A stretch of DNA of 60,660 nt from Micromonospora sp. CPCC 205371 (GCF_026130045.1 NZ_JAIBNX010000024.1:1-60660), one strand, 5' to 3'. Positions 26,407 through 36,134 are shown, numbered from the stretch's first letter. Program-made: numbers and translations. The notes: a model not told the origin generated them from the sequence alone.

Positions 26407-26560
26407 GCCGTTCACCTCGACTTTCGGTCTCTCTACTATGACTTGCGACCAATGCTGCGGATCGGTAAACACACCTCGACCGCCGAACTAGCCGGACGTT
26501 GCGGCTTATCGCCACTGCAAGCACACGGTAGCCTCAGCGGGGGCGACCGAGGAGCGCACG

Positions 26561-28591
26561 GTGGACGAAACAGGGCAACACGGTGGCGCCACACCGGGAG
26601 AGAACGGCAACGGCGCAGGTCCGCACGGTGAGGGTGGCGGTCCGGCCCGGCTAAACGGCTGGGCGGCGGCCGATTCCGCGTGGTCGAACGCGGGCGCCGC
26701 GCTGGAGCCGAGTGGTGAGCCGGTGCGGCCGAGCTGGCGAACGGCCAGCCAGCACCCGGGCGGCGACAATGCCGCCGGACGGGGCTGGGCCGACGCGTCG
26801 CCGCGCTATGCCGACCTGCTGTCGCCGCTGAGCCCCGCCGCGCCGCACCGCCCCACGGCCAACGGCGCCACCTACGACGACCGGCCCACCGGAGAGTCCG
26901 CACCAATCGCGCTGCGGGTGCCGGCGAGCGCCCCGCCATACCCGTACGAGGGCGATCTCGAAGACCGCACGCCTCCGCCCGTCCCAGCCGAGCGGCCGGC
27001 CCCGCCCGTCGAGCGCGACTCGGCAACGGCCCTGCCGCCCGTCGCCGAGGCGGCCCGCCACGCGATCGAAGGCGCCACGCCCTCCGGTGGTCTGCCGCAG
27101 GCGTCCCGGCGGGAGCGTCCGCAGGCCGAGCCGCCCGCGCCGCGCTGGCCGGAACGGCCGGAGCTGCCTCCGTCACCGGGCGGGCCCGCCGCTCCTGCGT
27201 TGCCCGGCTACACGTCGATGGAGAGCCCGCCGGCATACGAGCCGCCGCCGGGGTTCCAGCCTCAGCCCGAGCGCCCCACCCGCCCGTACGACACCTCGAT
27301 GTACGAGCGCCCGCCGTCGCCCGGTCCCAGCCGCTCGAACACGCCTTGGGACTGGCGCCCCGAACGGTCGCAGGAGGGCTCCGAGGCCCGCCGCGCGGCA
27401 TCCCCCGAGCCGACCCTGGAGCCACCCCCACCTCCAGCGGTTTCGCAAGCACCGGCACCCCCGGCAGCTCCGGCGGCGACCCAGGCGCCGCCCCGACGCA
27501 CACCTGAACCGGTGCCCGACGCGTTGCCGCAGCGGGTGCCGGCCGAGCCGGACGTGCCCACCGTGCCCGAGCCACCCACCGTCGAGCCTTCCGCCGACGC
27601 ACCTGACCTCACTCGCATCTGGAGCCATCTGCGCCGCGACGACGTACAGCCTCGCGAGCGTCCCGAGGGCTTCGACGTGCAGGCGATCGTGGCCGCCGTC
27701 CGCGGCGTCGAAGGTGTCCGCGACGCTTCCGTCCGCCAAACCCCGTCCGGGGCGCACAACCTGCGGCTCGACCTCGCCGCCGGCGCCGACCCGGCCGAGG
27801 TGAGCCGGATGGTCGCGCGCCTGGTGCAGGGGCGGATGGGGCTGGCGGCCGCGCCGCGCGAGCTCCCCGCCGCGCAGCAGCAGCCTCAAGTGCCTCAGCA
27901 GCCCCAGCCCTCGGGCTCGTCGTACGGGCCGGCCCAGCCCCATCCGACCGGTCGCGCGTCGGTGCCGAGCCCCGATGAGCCACCGCGACGGCGGGCCGCG
28001 CGCCGGGCATACCAGGACGACGACGAGGAGCTGGCGCCGCCGCCACGCGTGGTCGCGGCCCCGCCGGCCCCTGTCCCGCCGGCCGCCCCGGAGCCTCCCG
28101 AGCCCGAAGAGCAGGCGCACCCGCTGGGCCAGAGCGCGCCGGAGGAGGCCGCTCCGCCCCGGCCGCTGAAGCCGCTCCCCAACCCGGGCCCTCGCGTCAC
28201 GATCGACGAGGTGCAGGTCAGCACGTTCGGCCTGGACGCCACGGTCGAGGTGCGGCTTGCCGCAGACGAGCGGCGCGCCGCCGGCCGGGCCAATGGGCCG
28301 GCGGTCGACGCGTACGTGCTGCGGCTGTGCGCCACGGCTGCGGCCGCCGCGATCGACGACCTGCTCAGCACCGCCGAGCAGCCCAGCGACCGCGGGCGGT
28401 GCTTCGTCGAGCACACCGCGGTGGTGCCGTTCGGCACCTGCGAGGTCGCGATCGTCGTGGTGCTGCTGGTGTGCGGTGGCTGGGTCGAGCAGCTGGCCGG
28501 CTCCGCGCTCGTGGCCGGCGATCCTCGGCAGGCGGTGGTGCGCGCCACACTCGGAGCCGTCAACCGCCGGCTGGAGTCTCTGCTTTCGTAA
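26561..28591 (+). CDS. Large Pro-rich protein with two short conserved C-terminal segments
   Basis: A 676-aa protein without a recognised family. The first 350 residues are Pro/Ala/Glu/Arg-rich and probably disordered. A folded segment near 365-430 (FDVQAIVAAVRGVEGVRDASVRQTPSG to VSRMVARLVQGRMG) looks like a small alpha/beta domain. After a second Pro-rich linker, residues about 545-676 form a conserved domain (VTIDEVQVSTFGLDATVEVRL to VNRRLESLL) with a hydrophobic helix (VAIVVVLLVCGGWVEQL) that could be a core helix or a membrane segment. The GTG start has GGAG 8-9 nt upstream. There is no signal peptide. The next gene, a hydrolase, follows by 19 bp. Confidence 0.7.
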   Translation: MDETGQHGGATPGENGNGAGPHGEGGGPARLNGWAAADSAWSNAGAALEPSGEPVRPSWRTASQHPGGDNAAGRGWADASPRYADLLSPLSPAAPHRPTANGATYDDRPTGESAPIALRVPASAPPYPYEGDLEDRTPPPVPAERPAPPVERDSATALPPVAEAARHAIEGATPSGGLPQASRRERPQAEPPAPRWPERPELPPSPGGPAAPALPGYTSMESPPAYEPPPGFQPQPERPTRPYDTSMYERPPSPGPSRSNTPWDWRPERSQEGSEARRAASPEPTLEPPPPPAVSQAPAPPAAPAATQAPPRRTPEPVPDALPQRVPAEPDVPTVPEPPTVEPSADAPDLTRIWSHLRRDDVQPRERPEGFDVQAIVAAVRGVEGVRDASVRQTPSGAHNLRLDLAAGADPAEVSRMVARLVQGRMGLAAAPRELPAAQQQPQVPQQPQPSGSSYGPAQPHPTGRASVPSPDEPPRRRAARRAYQDDDEELAPPPRVVAAPPAPVPPAAPEPPEPEEQAHPLGQSAPEEAAPPRPLKPLPNPGPRVTIDEVQVSTFGLDATVEVRLAADERRAAGRANGPAVDAYVLRLCATAAAAAIDDLLSTAEQPSDRGRCFVEHTAVVPFGTCEVAIVVVLLVCGGWVEQLAGSALVAGDPRQAVVRATLGAVNRRLESLLS

Positions 28592-28610
28592 CACGCGGCA
28601 CACTAGATAG

Positions 28611-29576
28611 ATGAAGCGTGCGGCACTCGTGGCGGATCAGCTGTTTCCGCCTGACGACGCGCTGCCGCCGCCGTGGCCGGGCCGTCCGGTGCTGCTCGAC
28701 GGCTCGGTGATGTACGTGCGGGACACGCCACCCACCTCGTCCGGCGCCGAGCCCGCGCTCTACGTCCACGGCCTCGGCGGCTCGTCGACCAACTGGACCG
28801 ACCTCGCCGGGCTGCTCGCGCACCGGCTCGACGGGCAGGCGATCGACCTGCCAGGTTTCGGGCGCAGCGAGCCGGCGCGCAGCTACAGCATCCCGGCGCA
28901 GGCCGCGCGCGTCGCACGCTGGATCGAATACAGCGACCGTGGCCCGGTGCACCTCCTCGGCAATTCGCTCGGCGGGGCCATCGCGGTTCGGGTCGCGGGC
29001 ACGCGGCCCGACCTGGTGCGCACGCTGACTCTGGTGTCGCCCGCCATGCCCTTCCTCGACCCGAGGCGCTCGATGCAGAGTCGCATGTTGCCGCTGCTCG
29101 CCGTGCCCCTTGCCGAGCGGCTGGCGGCCTGGCAGCTAGGAAGGATCACACCGGAGGAGATGACCCGCCAGGTGACCGCCGCGTGCTTCGCCGACCCGAC
29201 CCGAATCAGCGAGCAGCGCCGCTTGGAGGCGATCGAGGAGCTGAAGCGGCGATACGAGGTTGACCACTACGTGGCGTCCTATCTGCGCACCTTCCGCGGC
29301 CTGATCTCCAGCTTCCTCCGGGCGTACCTGCCGGGGCCGGGCTCGCAGTGGAGGGTCGCCGCCCAGATCGGCGTGCCCACGCTCGTGATCGGCGGCCGGC
29401 AGGACCGGCTGGTCGACATCCGGGTGGCGCCGCAGGTCGCCAAGGTGATTCCTGACAGCCGGCTGCTTATCTTGGACGGCGTGGGGCATGTGGCGCAGAT
29501 GGAGGTGCCACGGATGGTTGCCCGAGCTGTGGTCGCGCTGCTCGACGAGGTCGGTCACCGGGCCGACGCCCGTTGA
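28611..29576 (+). CDS. Alpha/beta hydrolase
   Basis: A 321-aa serine hydrolase. The oxyanion region is LYVHGLGGSSTNW, the nucleophile Ser sits in LLGNSLGGAIAVRV (about residue 118), the acid lies in the VIGGRQDRLVD region and the His in GVGHVAQMEVP. An alpha-helical cap lies between strands 6 and 7. The family includes esterases, haloperoxidase-like and lipase-like enzymes, and the substrate is unknown. The downstream DUF3152 gene starts with a TTG overlapping this stop, so translation is coupled. CACACT 6 nt before the ATG may be a weak leaderless -10. Confidence 0.88.
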   Translation: MKRAALVADQLFPPDDALPPPWPGRPVLLDGSVMYVRDTPPTSSGAEPALYVHGLGGSSTNWTDLAGLLAHRLDGQAIDLPGFGRSEPARSYSIPAQAARVARWIEYSDRGPVHLLGNSLGGAIAVRVAGTRPDLVRTLTLVSPAMPFLDPRRSMQSRMLPLLAVPLAERLAAWQLGRITPEEMTRQVTAACFADPTRISEQRRLEAIEELKRRYEVDHYVASYLRTFRGLISSFLRAYLPGPGSQWRVAAQIGVPTLVIGGRQDRLVDIRVAPQVAKVIPDSRLLILDGVGHVAQMEVPRMVARAVVALLDEVGHRADAR

Positions 29577-30382
29577 ACGCCACGCGCGCGGTCTTCCTGG
29601 CGGCGGCCGGGGTGATCCTGACCGGCCTGGCGCTGCCGAAGCTGGCGGGTGACACCGACAGGGCGCCGGTGTCCGTGACGCCGACCTCGGCGGCCACGCC
29701 GGCATCCGCCACGACAGCCCCGCCGGCACCGACGCTGACACCCACGCCGCCGGCACAGGCGCCGCCGCCGGCCGATCCGATCACCCTTCCCGGGCCGGTG
29801 CCGTCTCGCGGGGAAGGCGCCTTCCAGTACGGGACGACGGGTGGGCCGGTCTTCGGGCGCAGCGGCACGGTGCACCGATATCGCGTGGCCGTCGAGCGGG
29901 GGTCGAACGAAGACGTGGCGCAGTTCGCGGTCGCCGTCGACGCCGCGTTAGGCGACCAGCGGAGCTGGATCGCGGGCGGGCACCGGATGCAGCGGGTCCC
30001 GGATGGGCAGGCACACGAGTTCACCGTGTACCTGGCGACGGGCGAGACCGCGCAGCGGATGTGCGCGGCCGGAGGGGTGAACATCCAGGTGGCCGGCCGG
30101 CCGTACACGTCCTGCCGCACCAGCGGTCGGGTGATCGTCAACCTGGACCGGTGGCGGCTCTCGATCCCGGACTACACGTCGGCGAAGGTCCCGCTGTCGG
30201 TGTACCGCAGCTATGTGGTGAACCACGAGGTCGGGCACCAGTTGGGGCACCGGCACGAGCTGTGTCCGCGAGCGGGCCGGCCGGCGCCGGTGATGGCGCA
30301 GCAGACGCTCGGCCTGGGCGGGTGCGTGGCCAACCCGTGGCCGTACCTGAACGGTCGCCGGTACGCCGGCCCGCTGAAATAG
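29573..30382 (+). CDS. DUF3152 secreted putative metzincin protease, copy 1
   Basis: A 269-aa exported protein. A hydrophobic N-terminal segment (about 6-22) is followed by a Thr/Pro linker to residue 75 and a DUF3152 domain. Near the C-terminus it contains NHEVGHQLGHRHELCP, an exact HExxHxxGxxH metzincin zinc site, followed 12 residues later by PVMAQQT, which is suited to be the Met-turn. Cysteines at MCAAGG, SCRTS, LCPRA and GGCVA probably form disulphides. Protease activity is inferred from the motif. The TTG start overlaps the hydrolase stop (TTGA). Confidence 0.8.
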   Translation: MNATRAVFLAAAGVILTGLALPKLAGDTDRAPVSVTPTSAATPASATTAPPAPTLTPTPPAQAPPPADPITLPGPVPSRGEGAFQYGTTGGPVFGRSGTVHRYRVAVERGSNEDVAQFAVAVDAALGDQRSWIAGGHRMQRVPDGQAHEFTVYLATGETAQRMCAAGGVNIQVAGRPYTSCRTSGRVIVNLDRWRLSIPDYTSAKVPLSVYRSYVVNHEVGHQLGHRHELCPRAGRPAPVMAQQTLGLGGCVANPWPYLNGRRYAGPLK

Positions 30383-30431
30383 CGTGTTAAAACCGGACAA
30401 TTGTGGATAGGCATGGCACCCTGAACGGACC

Positions 30432-31349
30432 ATGGCGACCCCGGCGACCCGTCCAGCCCACGCCACCGCAGACCGCGTGGCGGCGCCCGAACGCGCGTCC
30501 GAGCCGCACCGCGCAAACGTGCCCCGGCTCGAAGGGCGCCGCATCGGGCAGGAACGCATGCGGCACCGGCAACGGCGCACGGCGGTACTCCTGCTGCTGG
30601 CGTCGGCGGCGGGCCTGGTGCTGATCGATCTCGCGCGCGGCCGGCCGGCGGAGCCGCCGGTCGCGGCGCCGGAGCCGACGCCGACCCCCGCGGCGTCCGT
30701 GGTTCCGGCGGCGGTCGCACTGCGCCCGGCGGCGCCCTCGCCGGAGCCCGCTTCGCCCCCGCCGGGCGCCGCCACGACCTTCCCCGTCACCGGTCCGGGC
30801 ACCTTCCGGTACGCGGACACCGCCGGACCGCTCCTCGGCACCGCCGGCACGCTGCGCCGCTTCCGCGTGGCCACCGAGGACGGCCTCGCACAGGACGCCA
30901 AATCGTTCGCGGCGAGCGTCGACGAGATCCTGGGCGACCCGCGCAGCTGGATCGCCGGCGGGCAGTTCCGGCTACAGCGGGTACCTCGATCCGCGCCGGC
31001 GGAGTTCACGATCTTCCTCGCCACCCCGGCCACGTCGGAGCGGATGTGCGCGGCCGGCGGCCTGGCCACCGAGCAGTACACGTCGTGCCGCCTGCCCGGT
31101 CAGGTGATCATCAACGTGGCGCGCTGGCTCACCGCCGTGCCCGACTACGGCGCGCCGCTCGCCGAGTACCAGGCGTACGCGGTCAACCATGAGGTGGGTC
31201 ACCAGTTGGGGCACGGTCACGAGCGCTGCCCGACGGCGGGTGGACCGGCTCCGGTGATGCAGCAGCAGACGCTCGGGCTGAAGGGCTGCGCCGCCTACGG
31301 CTGGCCGTACCTGGACGGTCAGCGGTACGCCGGACCTCCTATTCCCTGA
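30432..31349 (+). CDS. DUF3152 secreted putative metzincin protease, copy 2
   Basis: A 305-aa paralogue of the preceding gene. The N-terminal cytoplasmic part is longer (about 48 residues, basic), followed by a membrane helix (about 50-66), a Pro/Ala stalk and the DUF3152 domain. The same metzincin zinc site (HEVGHQLGHGH) and Met-turn-like PVMQQQT are present, and the four Cys positions are conserved. Domain identity between the copies is high, so this is a tandem duplication that has diverged in its anchor. It starts 49 bp after copy 1 at an ATG without a strong ribosome site. Confidence 0.8.
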   Translation: MATPATRPAHATADRVAAPERASEPHRANVPRLEGRRIGQERMRHRQRRTAVLLLLASAAGLVLIDLARGRPAEPPVAAPEPTPTPAASVVPAAVALRPAAPSPEPASPPPGAATTFPVTGPGTFRYADTAGPLLGTAGTLRRFRVATEDGLAQDAKSFAASVDEILGDPRSWIAGGQFRLQRVPRSAPAEFTIFLATPATSERMCAAGGLATEQYTSCRLPGQVIINVARWLTAVPDYGAPLAEYQAYAVNHEVGHQLGHGHERCPTAGGPAPVMQQQTLGLKGCAAYGWPYLDGQRYAGPPIP

Positions 31350-31437
31350 CCGCCCGTGTGCCACGTCATTGCGGAGTGGCGTCACGGGCGCGCAACAATA
31401 GTCCGGTATCGCTGCCGCTAGCTACCGGGAGTTGACC

Positions 31438-32619
31438 GTGTCGCTGCCCCCGCTCGTCGCACCAGCCGCCGAGCTCACCGTCGACGAGATCCGCCGTTAT
31501 TCGCGCCACCTGATCATCCCGGACGTCGGGGTGGACGGGCAGAAGCGGCTCAAGAACGCCAAGGTGCTGTGTGTGGGCGCGGGGGGCCTCGGCTCACCGG
31601 CGCTGATGTACCTGGCCGCCGCCGGCGTGGGCACGCTGGGCATCGTCGACTTCGACACCGTCGACGAGTCCAACCTCCAGCGGCAGATCATCCACGGCCA
31701 GTCCGACATCGGCCGCCCCAAGGCGGAGTCGGCCGCCGCGTCGGTCCGGGAGATCAACCCGTACGTCAACGTTGTGATCCACAACACCGCCCTCGACCGC
31801 GACAACGTCCGCGAGATCTTCTCCCAGTACGACCTGATCGTCGATGGCACCGACAACTTCGCCACGCGGTACATGGTCAACGACGCGGCGGTGCTGCTCG
31901 GCAAGCCGTACGTCTGGGGCTCGATCTACCGCTTCGACGGGCAGGCGAGCGTGTTCTGGGCCGAGCACGGTCCCTGCTACCGCTGCCTGTACCCCGAGCC
32001 CCCGCCGCCCGGCATGGTGCCGTCCTGCGCCGAGGGTGGCGTGCTCGGCGTGCTCTGCGCGTCGATCGGCTCCATCCAGGTCACCGAGGCGATCAAGCTG
32101 ATCACCGGCATCGGCGAGCCGCTCGTGGGTGGGCTGACGGTCTACGACGCGCTGGATATGACCTACCGGAAGATCAAGGTCCGCAAGGACCCGGCCTGCG
32201 CGCTCTGCGGCGAGAATCCGACGGTCACCGACCTGCTCGAAGACTACGAAGACTTCTGCGGTGCGGTGTCGCCGGAAGCCGAGGAGGCCACCGTCGACTC
32301 CACCATCACCGCCCGGGAGCTCAAGGACTGGCAGGACTCCGGCAAGTCGATCTTCCTGGTCGACGTGCGCGAGCCGGCCGAGTACGAGATCGTGCGCATC
32401 CCCGGCGCGACCCTGATCCCCAAGGGCGACATCCTGTCCGGCGAGGCGCTGGCTCGGCTCCCGCAGGACAAGCAGATCGTGCTGCACTGCAAGTCGGGTG
32501 TTCGGTCCGCTGAGGCGCTCGCGGCTGTGAAGGCGGCCGGCTTCAAGGACGCGGTGCACGTGCAGGGCGGCGTGCTCTCCTGGATCAAGCAGATCGACCC
32601 GTCGCTGCCCGCGTACTAG
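31438..32619 (+). CDS. moeZ: Adenylyltransferase/sulfurtransferase MoeZ
   Basis: A 393-aa two-domain enzyme. The N-terminal ThiF/MoeB domain has the ATP motif GAGGLGSPALMYLAAAGVG, DESNLQRQ and zinc CxxC pairs in CYRCLYP and CALCGENP. It adenylates the C-terminus of small sulfur carriers (MoaD/CysO/ThiS type). The C-terminal rhodanese domain carries the active Cys in LHCKSGVRSAEAL and delivers sulfur. Length and sequence match mycobacterial MoeZ closely. The GTG at 31438 has GGGAG about 8 nt upstream; a TTG two codons earlier is possible. The gene is monocistronic, and its end overlaps the convergent next gene by 4 bp. Confidence 0.95.
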   Translation: MSLPPLVAPAAELTVDEIRRYSRHLIIPDVGVDGQKRLKNAKVLCVGAGGLGSPALMYLAAAGVGTLGIVDFDTVDESNLQRQIIHGQSDIGRPKAESAAASVREINPYVNVVIHNTALDRDNVREIFSQYDLIVDGTDNFATRYMVNDAAVLLGKPYVWGSIYRFDGQASVFWAEHGPCYRCLYPEPPPPGMVPSCAEGGVLGVLCASIGSIQVTEAIKLITGIGEPLVGGLTVYDALDMTYRKIKVRKDPACALCGENPTVTDLLEDYEDFCGAVSPEAEEATVDSTITARELKDWQDSGKSIFLVDVREPAEYEIVRIPGATLIPKGDILSGEALARLPQDKQIVLHCKSGVRSAEALAAVKAAGFKDAVHVQGGVLSWIKQIDPSLPAY

Positions 32620-33389
32620 CGGGTGGCGCGGATCGCCGTCAGGGTGGTGTGCACGTCGAACTGGCGGCCATCGTCGCTGGGCCAGCCGCCGTCGCTGCGC
32701 TGCGTCTCCGAGAGGCGCCGGCGCGCGGCGGCGAGCAGCCAGTCGTCGGGGGCCACCCCGGCGCGCTTGAGCCGCGCCGCCATCAGGGCGACGTCGGCCG
32801 GTGTCATCTGAGACAGGCGATCGCCCAGCATGATCTGTAGCCGCGCCGACTCGTAGAACATGCCCTGCTGGTACAGGACGCCCGCGCCCAGCCAGGCGCT
32901 GACCAGGAACGACGGCCAGCTTCCGTCGGCACCGACGTGTGCCGCGATCACCTGGCTGGCGGCGCGGGCCGCGTCGGCGTATCCGGTCAGGCCGAGCCAG
33001 AAGGCGGCGTTGGTGGTCAGGTAGAGGCGCGCCTCGGGGTCGCCGGGCTGTGCCCAGGGCGGCGCCTCGCCGGCCAGCGCCTCGTCTTCTTCCCACATGC
33101 CGTCCGGCCGCTGCGCGCTGGCGAGCCAGTCGAGCGCGGTGCGGGCGGCGGGCCGGTCGAGCGCGCCGAGGTCGTCGAGTTCCGCCAGGCGAAAACACGT
33201 CGCGTCTACCGAGGCGACCTCGCCGCCCCACATGGCGGGCCAGCCGCCACCGGGAGCCTGCCCGATCTCGGCGTCAGCGAGCAGCGCCTCGCTGGGCATA
33301 CCGCCTGTTCGCAGGTGCGATAGGCGGGCCCGGTCCACGGCGTCGCCGTGGGCTACGACGAAGCCGATCGCGGCGTCCATGTCGACCAC
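32616..33389 (-). CDS. Prenyltransferase/squalene-cyclase-type alpha-alpha barrel protein
   Basis: A 257-aa protein with repeated helical-pair motifs of the terpene cyclase/prenyltransferase fold, seen as AQRPDGMWEED, HVGADGSWPSFL and TQRSDGGWPSDDGRQFDVHTT (QW-like). It is too short for a full squalene-hopene cyclase and lacks a DxDD motif, so catalytic activity is doubtful. It may be a scaffold or lectin-like member. The GTG start is preceded by TAGCGT (complement of 33396-33401) at 6 nt; an ATG three codons later is possible. Confidence 0.7.
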   Translation of the reverse strand: MVDMDAAIGFVVAHGDAVDRARLSHLRTGGMPSEALLADAEIGQAPGGGWPAMWGGEVASVDATCFRLAELDDLGALDRPAARTALDWLASAQRPDGMWEEDEALAGEAPPWAQPGDPEARLYLTTNAAFWLGLTGYADAARAASQVIAAHVGADGSWPSFLVSAWLGAGVLYQQGMFYESARLQIMLGDRLSQMTPADVALMAARLKRAGVAPDDWLLAAARRRLSETQRSDGGWPSDDGRQFDVHTTLTAIRATR

Positions 33390-33428
33390 GGCGACACGCT
33401 ACATCCCCGCCCGTCACCCGGCGACCGC

Positions 33429-34673
33429 TCAGGTGCGGATGTGACCATCACCCGTCACGATGTACTTCGTAGAGGTCAACTCGGGTAGTCCCATCGGCCC
33501 ACGCGCGTGCAACTTCTGCGTAGAAATGCCGATCTCAGCCCCAAATCCGAACTCGCCGCCGTCGGTGAAGCGAGTGGACGCGTTTACCATCACGGCTGCC
33601 GCGTCGACCCGGGCCACGAACTCGCGGGCGGCCGCCACCGACTCGGTCACGATCGCCTCGGTGTGCTGCGACCCGTACCGCGTGATGTGCGCGACCGCCT
33701 CGGAGAGCGAGTCGACCACAGCGGCCGAGATGTCCGCGGATAGGTACTCGGTGCCGAAGTCCTCTTCGGTGGCCGGTACGACCGTGCCGGAGTACGCCGC
33801 GACCCGCGGGTCGCCGTGGACCGTGACACCGGCCTCCTGGAACGCCGCCAGGGCACGCGGGAGGAAGGCGTCGGCCACGGAGGCGTGCACCAGCACCGAC
33901 TCGGCGGTGTTGCAGGTGGACAGTCGCTGCGTCTTGCTGTTGAGCAGCACGGTGAGCGCCTTGTCGAGGTCGGCCGCCGCGTCGATGTAGACGTGGCAGT
34001 TGCCCACGCCGGTCTCGATGACGGGCACGGTCGACTCCTCGACCACCGTCTTGATCAGAGAGGCCCCGCCGCGCGGGATGAGCACGTCGACCAGGCCGCG
34101 GGCGCGCATCAGCTCCTTGACCGAGTCGCGGGACGAGGCGTCGAGCAGCTGGATGGCGTCGGCGGGCAGGCCAGTGGCGGCCACGGCGTCGCGGAGTACG
34201 GCCGTGAGGGCCGCGTTCGACCTTGCGGCCGACGACGAGCCGCGCAGCAGCGCCGCGTTGCCCGACTTGAGGCAGATGCCGGCGGCGTCCACGGTCACGT
34301 TGGGGCGGCCCTCGTAGATGATGCCGACGACACCGAACGGCACCCGGACCTGCCGCAGCTCCAGCCCGTTGGGCAGTGTGGAACCGCGTACGACCTCGCC
34401 GACCGGGTCAGGCAGCGCGGCCATCTCGCGCAGCGCACCGGCCATCGCGCCGACCCGGCCCTCGGTCAGCGAGAGGCGGTCGATGATCGCAGCCGAGAGC
34501 CCGGCCTCCCGGCCCGCCTCGACGTCAGCGGCGTTCGCGGCCAGGATCTCGCCTGCCCGGGCGACCAGCGCGTCGGCCATCGCCAGCAGCGCCGTGTCTT
34601 TGGTGGCCCGGGTGGCGGTGGCCAGCGCGGCGGCGGCCTCGCGAGCCCGCTTGGCCTGCTCGTTCACAGTCAT
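33429..34673 (-). CDS. proA: Gamma-glutamyl phosphate reductase (proline synthesis)
   Basis: A 414-aa NADPH-dependent reductase that converts glutamyl-5-phosphate to glutamate-5-semialdehyde. Family marks are [29 protein letters not shown], the catalytic Cys in [33 protein letters not shown] and [28 protein letters not shown]. The full usual length is present. It lies 14 bp downstream of proB on the same strand and is surely one operon with it. ProC, which completes proline synthesis, is not in the window. Confidence 0.97.
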   Translation of the reverse strand: MTVNEQAKRAREAAAALATATRATKDTALLAMADALVARAGEILAANAADVEAGREAGLSAAIIDRLSLTEGRVGAMAGALREMAALPDPVGEVVRGSTLPNGLELRQVRVPFGVVGIIYEGRPNVTVDAAGICLKSGNAALLRGSSSAARSNAALTAVLRDAVAATGLPADAIQLLDASSRDSVKELMRARGLVDVLIPRGGASLIKTVVEESTVPVIETGVGNCHVYIDAAADLDKALTVLLNSKTQRLSTCNTAESVLVHASVADAFLPRALAAFQEAGVTVHGDPRVAAYSGTVVPATEEDFGTEYLSADISAAVVDSLSEAVAHITRYGSQHTEAIVTESVAAAREFVARVDAAAVMVNASTRFTDGGEFGFGAEIGISTQKLHARGPMGLPELTSTKYIVTGDGHIRT

Positions 34674-34687
34674 GACCGTCTCACTCT

Positions 34688-35812
34688 CTACAGCAGTACC
34701 AGGTCGTCGCGGTGCACCACTTCACGTTCGTACCCCGGACCGAGCGCGGCGGCCAGCTCGACCGTGGACCGGCCGAGCAGCGACGGCAGCTCCACCGCGT
34801 CGTAGTTGACCAGTCCACGGGCGACCGGGGCACCCGAGGCGTCGACAAGGTCGACGGGGTCACCAGCGGTGAACGTGCCATCCACCGCCGTGATGCCGGC
34901 CGGCAGCAGTGACTTTCGCCGGCCCACCACCGCCTGCACCGCGCCCGGGTCCAGGTGCAGCCGGCCGCGCGGCGACGTGGCGTGCGCCAGCCAGAACAGG
35001 CGCGCGGTGGGCCGCTGGCGTACCGGATGGAAGAGCGTGCCCACCTCCTCGCCCACCAGCGCTGACGCGGCGAGCGGCGCGGCTGTGAGCACCACGGGGA
35101 TGCCGAAGCCGGTGGCGATGCGGGCTGCCTCGACCTTCGTGATCATGCCGCCGGTGCCGACGCCTGCCTTGCCCGCCTTGCCGATGGACACCCCGTCCAG
35201 GTCGTGCTCGCCGCGTACCTCGTCGATCCGCCGGGTGCCGGGGCGGCTCGGGTTGCCGGTGTACAGCGCGTCGACGTCTGACAGCAGCACCAGCAGGTCG
35301 GCGTGGATCAGAGCGGCTACCAGGGCTGCCAGCCGGTCGTTGTCACCGAAGCGGATCTCTTCGGTGGCGACCGTGTCGTTTTCGTTGACGATCGGCACGG
35401 CGCCCATGTCCAGCAGCTTGCGCAGCGTGCGGTACGCGTTGCGGTAGTGCGCGCGGCGGGTCACGTCGTCGACCGTGAGCAGTACCTGCCCGACGATGAG
35501 CGCGTGCCGGGCGAAGCTGGCCGCGTACCGGCCGATCAGCAGGCCCTGCCCGACGCTCGCGGCGGCCTGCTGGGTGGCCAGGTCGCGCGGTCGGCGCGGG
35601 ATCGCCAGCGGCGCGAGCCCGGCGGCGATGGCCCCGGAGGAGACCAGCACGATCTCCCGCCCGTCGGTGGCCAGGGCGCCGACGGCGTCTACGAGGGCGT
35701 CGACACGCTCGGTATCGAGGCCCCCGGTGGCCGTGGTCAGCGACGACGAACCGATCTTGACGACGATCCGCCGTGCCGTTGTGACTGCTTCGCGCACCCA
35801 ACCATTCTGCAT
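34688..35812 (-). CDS. proB: Glutamate 5-kinase (proline synthesis)
   Basis: A 374-aa enzyme that phosphorylates glutamate at the gamma-carboxyl. The amino-acid-kinase domain has [10 protein letters not shown] at the N-terminus, [27 protein letters not shown] and [15 protein letters not shown]. The C-terminal PUA domain (about 285-365) is present, as in proteobacterial and actinobacterial ProB. Proline feedback inhibition acts on this step in the family. The listed ATG gives [10 protein letters not shown]; a GTG five codons later (35797) is an equally good start and would free the -10 region of the divergent gene. Confidence 0.96.
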   Translation of the reverse strand: MQNGWVREAVTTARRIVVKIGSSSLTTATGGLDTERVDALVDAVGALATDGREIVLVSSGAIAAGLAPLAIPRRPRDLATQQAAASVGQGLLIGRYAASFARHALIVGQVLLTVDDVTRRAHYRNAYRTLRKLLDMGAVPIVNENDTVATEEIRFGDNDRLAALVAALIHADLLVLLSDVDALYTGNPSRPGTRRIDEVRGEHDLDGVSIGKAGKAGVGTGGMITKVEAARIATGFGIPVVLTAAPLAASALVGEEVGTLFHPVRQRPTARLFWLAHATSPRGRLHLDPGAVQAVVGRRKSLLPAGITAVDGTFTAGDPVDLVDASGAPVARGLVNYDAVELPSLLGRSTVELAAALGPGYEREVVHRDDLVLL

Positions 35813-35825
35813 AGGGTGTGTGCTC
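35812..35825 (+). promoter_or_regulatory. Leaderless promoter -10 box of the ATL gene
   Basis: TAGGGT at 35812-35817, 8 nt before the GTG at 35826. It overlaps the annotated ATG of the divergent proB gene, so transcription of one may interfere with the other. Confidence 0.45.
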
Positions 35826-36134
35826 GTGACGCCGGAGGAGTACGTCGAAGAGGTGCTCGCAGTGGTCGAGCGGATTCCGCCGGGCCGTGTGATGTCGTAC
35901 GGGGCGATCGCCGACTACCTGGCCGACCGGTCCGGCCGCTCGTCGGCGCGGCTCGTCGGCACGATCATGTCCCGGTACGGCGGCCCGGTGCCCTGGCACC
36001 GCGTGGTCAACAACGCCGGCCGTGTGGTGCCGGGCCACGAACTGGAGGCGATGGCCCGGCTGATCGGCGAGGCCACCCCGATGAAGTCGGGTCGCGTCGA
36101 CATGAAGCGCGCCGCCTGGTGGCCTGAGGATTAA
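35826..36134 (+). CDS. Alkyltransferase-like protein (ATL; MGMT DNA-binding fold without active cysteine)
   Basis: A 102-aa protein corresponding to the DNA-binding domain of O6-alkylguanine-DNA alkyltransferases. The helix-turn-helix region (VMSYGAIADYLADRSGRSSARLVGTIM) with its Tyr and the DNA-finger Arg are present. The acceptor motif PCHRV is replaced by PWHRV, exactly as in bacterial and yeast ATLs. By family such proteins bind O6-alkylguanine, flip it and hand it to nucleotide excision repair, without transferring the alkyl group. The GTG start follows a leaderless -10 box. The 3' end overlaps the convergent gamma-glutamyltransferase gene by 4 bp. Confidence 0.9.
   Translation: MTPEEYVEEVLAVVERIPPGRVMSYGAIADYLADRSGRSSARLVGTIMSRYGGPVPWHRVVNNAGRVVPGHELEAMARLIGEATPMKSGRVDMKRAAWWPED

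Noticed and set aside
31594-33231. A 545-codon minus-strand frame across moeZ and the prenyltransferase-like gene
   Set aside because: It runs through two well-supported genes in shadow frames; the sequence is low-complexity Arg/Gly/Val.
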